Assembly (NCBI GenBank): GCA_013420905.1
Contig: JAAXNY010000001.1
Location: 3,100,001 to 3,164,000 of the forward strand
From: Collybia mongolica
Taxonomy: Eukaryota > Basidiomycota > Agaricomycetes > Agaricales > Clitocybaceae
Length of the DNA: 64,000 nt
Direction: 5' to 3'
Part shown: piece by piece, positions 57,213 to 64,000 of the stretch
Position numbering within the stretch: the stretch's first letter is position 1
Layout of the letters: each line of letters opens with the position of its first letter
Notes under the pieces: model-generated
The model's input: only the letters and a program-made list of their open reading frames with translations
Told to the model about the DNA's origin: nothing
Databases searched by the model: none
Made by a program: the position numbers and the translations under genes

Positions 57213-58744
57213 ATGACCGAGATTTGCACTCCTGTAAGGGTTGTCCTTTGCATGTCTGAAGCAAACTGAAGCCCAACTTCATCAGCACCATGATTGGTTC
57301 ACAGCTGTTCTTACTTTTGGGCTTTGCTGTGGGTTAATCATTTCGTATGCCCCACAGGTAGATGCTATCGACTCTGCCTTAATAATCGTTTTACAACCCA
57401 ATTTAGCATCTTCGCATCATCAACAAAGGGTCTTCGGAGGGGTTTAGTCCATGGTTTCTTCTGCTTGGGAGTACCTCTTCTGCGGCTGGCTTTCTAAACA
57501 TGTATGTTTGTATCATTACTTTTTAGATATTCCATTAATACTTGATTGAAGGGTCACAATGCAATGGCGAATTGTTCAATGCTGTCCCATGCTTGTTTGT
57601 GCTCTTCCGTTATCAGTCCTTATTCCATTTTTAACTGAACCTAGAGTTTTGGGAACTGCATCGAGATGACGGCTGGCATCGTACAAGTTGGCCTTCAATG
57701 GTTCCTTTTTACCGTCGTGTGAGTGGTTGTTCTAAACCTTCATGTAGATGATTTATTAAGGATGCAGGCTTGTCCTTTATATAATTTATTACCCAGCTCA
57801 TCTCAAATATGTTGAGAATGACGTCGATACCCATGATACACGACCACCAATACACCTCAAAACGCCTATCAAGACTGATGAATGGCGCCTTTCTATCTTT
57901 TTATCTTGGGTCGTAGTCATTCATATGTATGTGGCTGTAACTTTTATGATTCTGGAGGTGCTCTAAACCTATCAATGCTGCAGGCTTTTTATAGCATTCA
58001 CAACATTTTTCATTTTGCTTACTACAACATCCTCCCCATCCCCTGAAATTCCTCTTCCCCCACGGATTTCGAAATGGGCCACATTCCTAGGTGTTTCATC
58101 TGCTCTATTGGCCGCAATTCAATATGCACCCCAACTCATTCATACATACCGAGCCAAACTTGTTGGGGCTCTAAGCATACCCATGATGTGCATTCAGAGC
58201 CCTGGAGCCGTGTTCATGGTTGTAAGTATCGCTCTAAGGTATGTTATTTTGCCGTTTAAAAACCATTTTGCATTCGTTAACAACACTTCTATATTAGGCC
58301 AGGGACTAATTGGACCAGTGGGGAATCTGATTTAGTACATCGCTTGATGCTAATTCGGTCTTCACAGGCTGGATAACATTTGCGGTTTCAGGCTTGATGC
58401 AAGGCAGTCTGCTCATTATGTGTATCATCTGGACATATCGACAGCGGCGCCTTGGGATCGATGAATTCGGACACCCGTTTGATGACAGGGTGTCTGTGAC
58501 CTACCACGTTGGATATGATGAGACTGTTCCAGGGTTGGTGGCAGAAGAAGAAGATCCTGCCGCCATTCGTATAGCACTCGCGGCGGCATTGGAGTCAGCT
58601 ACAGAGTCTGATGTTCGGAGCAGGGGTGTGCATGAAGTGGAAGAATTGCCAATTGGGGAAGAGACGCCGCTCCTGGGGGCTTCAAAAGCCTCTTTGGATG
58701 GCAAGGATGAAGGGTTGTGGTCGCGTTGGTTCAGGCGACAATAG
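57213..58744 (+). CDS. PQ-loop repeat membrane protein
   Basis: Nine exons: 57213-57233, 57286-57357, 57407-57501, 57552-57594, 57645-57718, 57768-57926, 57984-58238, 58298-58317 (20 nt) and 58368-58744, 371 residues, introns 49-59 bp. The protein is a seven-helix type with two PQ motifs: LIISYAPQ (about residues 24-31) and AIQYAPQL in the second repeat, plus a PG motif region SPGAVFMV. SSEGFSPWFLLLGSTSSAAGFLNM and WTSWITFAVSGLMQGSLL are characteristic of the fungal branch. The soluble C-tail is acidic and ends WFRRQ, with EETPLLG resembling a dileucine sorting signal of vacuolar proteins. Relatives export cationic amino acids or cystine from vacuoles/lysosomes. The substrate here is not known. 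Confidence 0.83.
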
Positions 58745-58891
58745 CTTTATAGACGGAATCATGGGGAAATTTAGTTTTGCTATCGGATCGCGTAAAGTAG
58801 GCTCGGATAATGTGGATCAATTGATTGACTGTGTCATGTGACACCTGCAAGTCGCCTTCACAGTCCTTATCCCGTCCAACGGGAGCTCACC

Positions 58892-60629
58892 ATGGCCAGT
58901 CTCATAGCCATTCTAGATTTAAAGGGAAAGCCTCTTATTCAAAGATCGTACCGCGATGATGTCCCTTCCTCTTATATTGAACGCTTTCTACCACTTATCT
59001 TGGACATTGAAGAAGAAGGACACCAAGTAACACCGTGCTTCTCAAACCAAGGAGTTAATTATATGCATATCCGACACTCAAATCTCTATCGTGCGTCGCT
59101 TTAGACCCATTTTCGACCTATATGAATCTAACGAACCCGTGGTGACCCCCACAAACCTATCGTGCACGGATTACCTGATGATGTAGTCCTCGCTCTGTCA
59201 AAACGAAACTCAAACGCGGCAGAAATAATCTTATTCCTTCACCGTCTTACACAAGTCTTGGTGGAATACTTCAAAGAGTTGGAAGAAGAAAGCATACGAG
59301 ATAACTTCGTAATCATTTATGAACTTATGGACGAGATGATGGACTTCGGATATCCTCAAACAACAGAGAGTAAGATTTTGCAAGAGTAAGTGCAGTTTGT
59401 ACGACATACCCTACTTCACTACATCTCGCTATTTAACTGGGTAGGTACATCACTCAAGAATCACACAAACTTGAGATTCAGGTCCGCCCACCCATGGCTG
59501 TCACTAATGCAGTATCATGGCGGACGGAGGGGATCCGGTACCGCAAAAATGAGGTCTTTTTGGATGTGATAGAAAGCGTAAACATGCTGGTGGGTTTCGA
59601 TGACTCGGATGTCCTACTGAGGAACGAATGGTTGTTCATCATAGGTAAACGCAAACGGAAATGTTGTGCGATCTGAAATATTAGGCGCAGTCAAGATGAA
59701 ATGTTACCTCTCCGGGATGCCAGAATTGCGGTTAGGTTTAAATGATAAAGTGATGTTTGAAAGCACTGGCAGAAGTGAGTGAGCCGGTCGGCTTTCACCG
59801 CCATGACTGAGTATATTACATTCTAGCTGCGCGCGGAAAGGCGATAGAAATGGAGGACGTGAAGTTTCACCAATGTGTTCGGCTATCTAGGTTTGAGAAC
59901 GATCGCACGATATCATTTATTCCACCAGATGGAGAGTTTGAGCTCATGTCGTATCGTCTTTCGACACCTGTCAAACCCCTCATATGGGTGGAAGCTGCTG
60001 TAGAGAGTCATAAAGGAAGTAGAGTAGAGTATGTGGTCAAAGTCAAGGCGCAGTTTAAGAGGCGGAGCACGGCAAACAATGTAGAGATATACGTTCCTGT
60101 TCCCGATGATGCCGACAGTCCTAAGTTCAGGGTATGTTGGCCATTTCGTCTATAAGCCTGTCTAACGTGTATTTATCGGTAGGCTTCCACAGGAACCGTC
60201 CAATACGCGCCTGATAAATCCGCATTTGTATGGAAAATCAAACAACTTGGAGGAAGTCGTGAGTTCTTAATGCGCGCACATTTTGGCCTTCCGAGCGTGA
60301 AGAACGGTGTGTTACGTTCATTTTCATACGCCCTCGCTGAACCTCGACGGTATTTCGCAGAACAGGACGTAGAAAAACGAGCCCCGATTACAGTGAAATA
60401 TGAAATTCCCTACTTTACGGTATCCGGTATTCAAGTGCGGTACCTTAAGATTGTAGAAAAAAGCGGGTATCAGGCGTTACCCTGGGTGAGATATATTACG
60501 CAGAATGGTGACGATTATAGGTGCATCATTCCATCCTTTACACCCTTCGACCATGGCTGACGGTTCACACCCCCGCACAGCTTACGGACGGCTTTAGAGA
60601 AAGGGAGTGCGCCCATTGTGCCGATGTAG
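58892..60629 (+). CDS. APM1: AP-1 clathrin adaptor complex, mu subunit
   Basis: Seven exons: 58892-59090, 59187-59385, 59445-59589, 59645-59774, 59827-60131, 60183-60520 and 60581-60629, 454 residues. The ATG lies in a CACCATGG context. The N-terminal longin part (MASLIAILDLKGKPLIQRSYRDDV, then VNYMHIRHSNLYLLALSKRNSNA and YELMDEMMDFGYPQTTESKILQEYI) and the mu-homology domain (SWRTEGIRYRKNEVFLDVIE, GKAIEMEDVKFHQCVRLSRFENDRTISFIPPDGEFELMSYRL, then KVKAQFKRRSTANNVEIYVPVP) match AP-1 rather than AP-2 or AP-3. It binds YxxPhi cargo signals at the trans-Golgi and endosomes. The last short exon (SLRTALEKGSAPIVPM) is less certain, since relatives usually stop soon after the YxLRT motif. Confidence 0.9.
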
Positions 60630-61062
60630 TTTCCCTTGCAACGCACGTTCAAGAGTTCATACTTAATCAGATTTATCCTTTGGTGGTATACATGACATCT
60701 CTATACCCGAAATATGACCCTTTTTGTTTGCAGTGACACTGACAGCTCTTACAATTCGACAATCAGTGATTTGAGAACAACAAGTGGGTATTGTTTGATT
60801 ATATTATCCCAAATATAAAAATGTGTAGTGGGTGGGGGCGGAGTGCGCATAATTTTGGATAGTGATGTTGTCAGATGATCTAGTCCAGTGTATGTGTACG
60901 AACCCGAATATACTTGCTGATTGGTATGTATGTAATGCGATGCAAAGTGCAAGGGTTCCATATGTATAGAATATATAATGGAAGAGAATATGTAAAACAG
61001 GTAAACCAAGGAAGGAATAAATGCATCAACAGGCACAGCCTATCCATAGGTACAGTCCGAAC
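60630..61062. other. intergenic between convergent genes
   Basis: 433 bp between the stops of the mu-adaptin gene (+) and the long minus-strand gene. No gene or motif recognised. Confidence 0.4.
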
Positions 61063-64000
61063 TCAGTGCCCGATGGGATAACTACCATTTCTGTAGCCAC
61101 CATATTCGGCCTGACCAGATAGAAGGATTGCAAACCACCCAAACATGGACATGAGGAAGCGCACCATCCATGCTGGATCTGCACCGAGCCCGAGACCAGG
61201 TCGGAGTTGCATTGCGAGAGCGATGTCAAGTGGAGAGCGAGCGGTGCGCCTGCGTGGGGCAGCTGTAGGAGTTAAGGCTGTGGATAAGGTGGGGGGGACA
61301 GGAGAGTCAGATGTAATCTCTGAGGGCAGAGACACGGGAAAAGAGCCAGGGAGGGCTTTTGACAACTCGTTGATAATAGTCTCAGAAGTTTGTTCGTTGG
61401 CCTTCGTACTCTCGGTTTGAACCTCGACATTCGTTTCTGTCGGAATTTCGTCCTTCGTGACACTACCATCTTTCGTCGAGATGTCGTTGTTTGTTGGGTG
61501 AACGGTGGTTCCTTCGGAAATCGAGATCTGTTCCTCTCCAACAGCACTCAACAGATGGTTCCTTGACCTTAAGTCAGGGCTTGATCGTTGTTTGAGGCTT
61601 GACGGTGACGGAAGCCCCAGTGCAGGTGCATCCGAGGCACGGAGTGACCAAGCGGGACGGGTTGAGGTCGGGGTTGACGACGTAGAGGGTGGGAGAGCCA
61701 CAGGGGAAGCGGTATTAGGCGAAGAGAGAGCCGACGCAGGAAGGGAACGAGAGGGTGAGACAGGAGGGGAGGCCGGCGGTGTGGGTGTTTGGGACGGATA
61801 CAGTTTTGCTTCAGGTTGGGGAGGAAATTCGGGTTTGTGTGTTGGGGATACAACTTTAGGAGGGAAAGGAAGTAGGTCGGGATCAGGATATTCTTGAGTA
61901 GATATGGTGATTAACGGAATGGTGAGGGGTTCCAATATTGTCGTATTTGTGATAATGTCATGAAGGTCGTCATGTTCTTCTTCTGGGTCATCGTTATCAT
62001 TGCCAGCTTCCAGAGCTTCATGTACTTCAAGTTTTTGCCGCATCAACAAATCAGGCTCGAGTACTTGAGGGGGGCATATTGAAGATTCTGGCTCCCCGAG
62101 ACATCCGTTTGGCGCAAGGTCAACTCCTTGTATGATTTTTTCCTTGGCTGTTATAATCGTGTCCATTGGCTCCGCATCGGGCCATACTATGGTCACTTCC
62201 TCAATGAACCACGCCTCCTCATCGACAGGTCCATCGGCTATGGCATCATTGTCCTCCACGATGGGCTGTAAAATGGTGTCCATTCGGACTGAATCATCAT
62301 CAACTTCTACGGTTTGATGTTCAAGAAGTCGAACTTGATCGGCAACGTCATGTTCTATCCCAAAGTTCCAGGCGTCGTCCCACGACCAAGATTCTATTGC
62401 TCCAACAGGTGATATTTGGCTATAATGGGGTATTGAAATATCAGCATGCCCAACAGGTTGATCTTCACGTAGAGAAAGCGAAGGAGGTGAGATAGGGGCA
62501 AAGGCAATGGGGACGACAATTGCTGGCTCGGATACCTCAGGAACTTCAGATTCATTTGCTGGAGTCGTAGAGTCGACTAGGGGGAATTCAACAAAGGGCA
62601 TTGGCGTTGGGGGCTCAACGGTCACTGAGATATTTTCGTCAGAGACACTAGATCGAACCGGACGCTCTGAAAGACTCAAATTCGGTGTGTCATGGGGTGG
62701 GACTAGGTGGAAAGAGTCTAGGACGATGGGCGAGGTCAAGGTTTTGGGGGCGGGTATGATCGTTCCAATATCTCCTCTTGCGTTGTACTCCGGAACAGGC
62801 TGCGTCCAAGCCTCGTCATCAGCTGTTACTGTATCGAGTTTGCTTTCTTCACCAAAACTGACAAAGTATCCTTGCTCAGCAACACCAGCCCACTCAGCAT
62901 CTTGATCAATACTGGTCTCCAAATCAACCAACTTCTCGTCGGACTTTTGTAGCTTGGAGGAGGTCGGCAAATGTGTGGCTATTGGGGTGAGCTCGATGTC
63001 CGAAGAAATGAGCGAGGGCAGGGCGTCGAAACGATGTAGTGAGGATCCCAAGGTAGCCATTCTCACATGATTATCCGCCCTTGCAAACGTCGATAATCCT
63101 GGTGGTGTCAATGGGAATTCAGTAGTACTAGGTGTACGTGATGAATCCGGGTTATGCGACGAAGAAGACGGAAGGGCAGGGGTTGGGAGGGCGGCAGAGC
63201 GTATGGGCGGGGAGGAAGAGTCGTAGACGATAAGTGGAACCTGTGGGGCGGGGCTTGAGGCCTGTCCTTGTGAACGCTTAAATGCTTGCATCAGAGGATT
63301 AGTGGGTTGTGGCTCTTGATCATCTTCTGTGTCCAAATCGAATGCCCAGATGTGAGATGTCGAAACAGGAGCGACATGGTGTGCAGGGATAGGAATGGGA
63401 ATGAGAGGGCCTTCGCTTCCTGGCGAGAAACGGTGTGTTCCCAAGTCAGATGAAGAAGAAGAGGGTTCCTTTGACGACATAGTGTCATAAGAATCTCCAG
63501 AGGAAGCGGACTCAGAAGAGGACGAGAAGTCAATGAGCAAGGCTTGCGGTGAAGGCGTGGTTGGAGCTGAGGAACCTCCATTGACACTTGCAAGAGGTGA
63601 TGAGGGCACGGCAAGATGACGGGTGGGGACACCGAGAGACCTGCTCCGACGGTGTGATGCTGATTTTCCCCTGTTCCTAGACTTGGACGCTGGGAAGATA
63701 GAAAACTTAAAAGGATTGCTGACACGTCGTGCGTGTACTGGGAAAGGCGCAGTCGGGGGTAGGGTAGCCGTATCCGGATACTGAGGAAGGGTGTCCAGAC
63801 TTGAAGAGCGTGAAAGGAGACCTGATGTAACCGAGTCTTTCCCAACATTAGAGGAGCCAGCGAAGACGCCTACACGTAGGCTAGGACTCGGCGTAGGGAT
63901 TGATTTCACGGACGTGGGCAACAACTCAACACCACTAAGTCCTAGGCGACCTTTAGCACCTTGCCCCTTACCGCGCAACCATCGATAGTTGGGCAGACGG
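61063..64000 (-). CDS. large disordered protein with one C-terminal membrane segment (5' end outside window)
   Basis: One uninterrupted frame of about 979 codons runs from the window edge to the stop at 61063-61065. There is no ATG near 63978 and the frame is still open at 64000, so the start and possibly more exons lie outside. The body is rich in Pro, Ser, Thr, Asp and Glu, without a recognised domain. Basic Arg/Ser stretches lie near the start of the visible part (KSRNRGKSASHRRSRSLG), with acidic patches in the middle. The C-terminus RRTARSPLDIALAMQLRPGLGLGADPAWMVRFLMSMFGWFAILLSGQAEYGG contains a single hydrophobic segment about 25 residues from the end, suggesting a tail anchor. The large uninterrupted exon contrasts with the intron-dense neighbours. 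Function unknown. Confidence 0.75.
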   Translation of the reverse strand, partial: RLPNYRWLRGKGQGAKGRLGLSGVELLPTSVKSIPTPSPSLRVGVFAGSSNVGKDSVTSGLLSRSSSLDTLPQYPDTATLPPTAPFPVHARRVSNPFKFSIFPASKSRNRGKSASHRRSRSLGVPTRHLAVPSSPLASVNGGSSAPTTPSPQALLIDFSSSSESASSGDSYDTMSSKEPSSSSSDLGTHRFSPGSEGPLIPIPIPAHHVAPVSTSHIWAFDLDTEDDQEPQPTNPLMQAFKRSQGQASSPAPQVPLIVYDSSSPPIRSAALPTPALPSSSSHNPDSSRTPSTTEFPLTPPGLSTFARADNHVRMATLGSSLHRFDALPSLISSDIELTPIATHLPTSSKLQKSDEKLVDLETSIDQDAEWAGVAEQGYFVSFGEESKLDTVTADDEAWTQPVPEYNARGDIGTIIPAPKTLTSPIVLDSFHLVPPHDTPNLSLSERPVRSSVSDENISVTVEPPTPMPFVEFPLVDSTTPANESEVPEVSEPAIVVPIAFAPISPPSLSLREDQPVGHADISIPHYSQISPVGAIESWSWDDAWNFGIEHDVADQVRLLEHQTVEVDDDSVRMDTILQPIVEDNDAIADGPVDEEAWFIEEVTIVWPDAEPMDTIITAKEKIIQGVDLAPNGCLGEPESSICPPQVLEPDLLMRQKLEVHEALEAGNDNDDPEEEHDDLHDIITNTTILEPLTIPLITISTQEYPDPDLLPFPPKVVSPTHKPEFPPQPEAKLYPSQTPTPPASPPVSPSRSLPASALSSPNTASPVALPPSTSSTPTSTRPAWSLRASDAPALGLPSPSSLKQRSSPDLRSRNHLLSAVGEEQISISEGTTVHPTNNDISTKDGSVTKDEIPTETNVEVQTESTKANEQTSETIINELSKALPGSFPVSLPSEITSDSPVPPTLSTALTPTAAPRRRTARSPLDIALAMQLRPGLGLGADPAWMVRFLMSMFGWFAILLSGQAEYGGYRNGSYPIGH

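Overview
This window looks like nuclear DNA of a basidiomycete, most likely a mushroom-forming agaricomycete. Nearly every conserved gene is cut by many short introns (about 43-65 bases) with GT-AG borders. The protein families are typical of the group: a caspase-domain protein, a copper-fist regulator, a FunK1 kinase relic, PQ-loop and GPH-type transporters, and Helitrons. Gene models were rebuilt by hand by joining exons so that reading frame and family similarity continue across each intron. Exon coordinates are given in each entry. Family similarities come from memory, not from a search.

Region 1 (1-11742) is an AT-rich head-to-tail block of at least six Helitron-like elements of two families, A and B, in the order A-B-A-A-B-B. 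All end in a 7-bp hairpin with a 3-nt loop, 12 nt before a CTYG terminus. One B copy carries a broken replicase/helicase gene that has lost its rolling-circle nuclease core. The block stops 54 bp from the stop codon of the first host gene.

Region 2 (11797-25016) holds a caspase-like protease (-), the U3 snoRNP protein Rrp9 (-), an alanine aminotransferase (+), a copper-fist regulator (+), a FunK1 kinase relic (+) and a SET-domain protein (+). Region 3 (27362-41745) holds an MCT-type MFS transporter (+), histidinol-phosphatase (+), a secreted amidase (-) facing the uracil-catabolism gene URC4 (+) across a 319-bp promoter with GATA-factor sites, a GPH-type sugar transporter (-) and a CNEP1R1/Spo7-like subunit of the Nem1 lipid phosphatase (-). 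Region 4 (43443-52698) holds a hotdog thioesterase (-), a delta-12 fatty acid desaturase with 8-nt and 14-nt micro-exons (-) and a mitochondrial ferredoxin (+).

Region 5 (about 52.7-57.2 kb) is again AT-rich and mobile. It contains a poly(A)-ended retroelement with a 14-bp target-site duplication and a segment homologous to Helitron B. Region 6 (57213-64000) holds a PQ-loop transporter (+), the AP-1 mu adaptin (+) and the 3' part of a long disordered protein with one C-terminal membrane segment (-) that runs off the window.

Several genes could be linked functionally. The amidase and URC4 are plausible nitrogen-scavenging partners. The Spo7-like subunit and the desaturase both act in membrane lipid metabolism. 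No multi-gene secondary-metabolite or defence cluster is evident.
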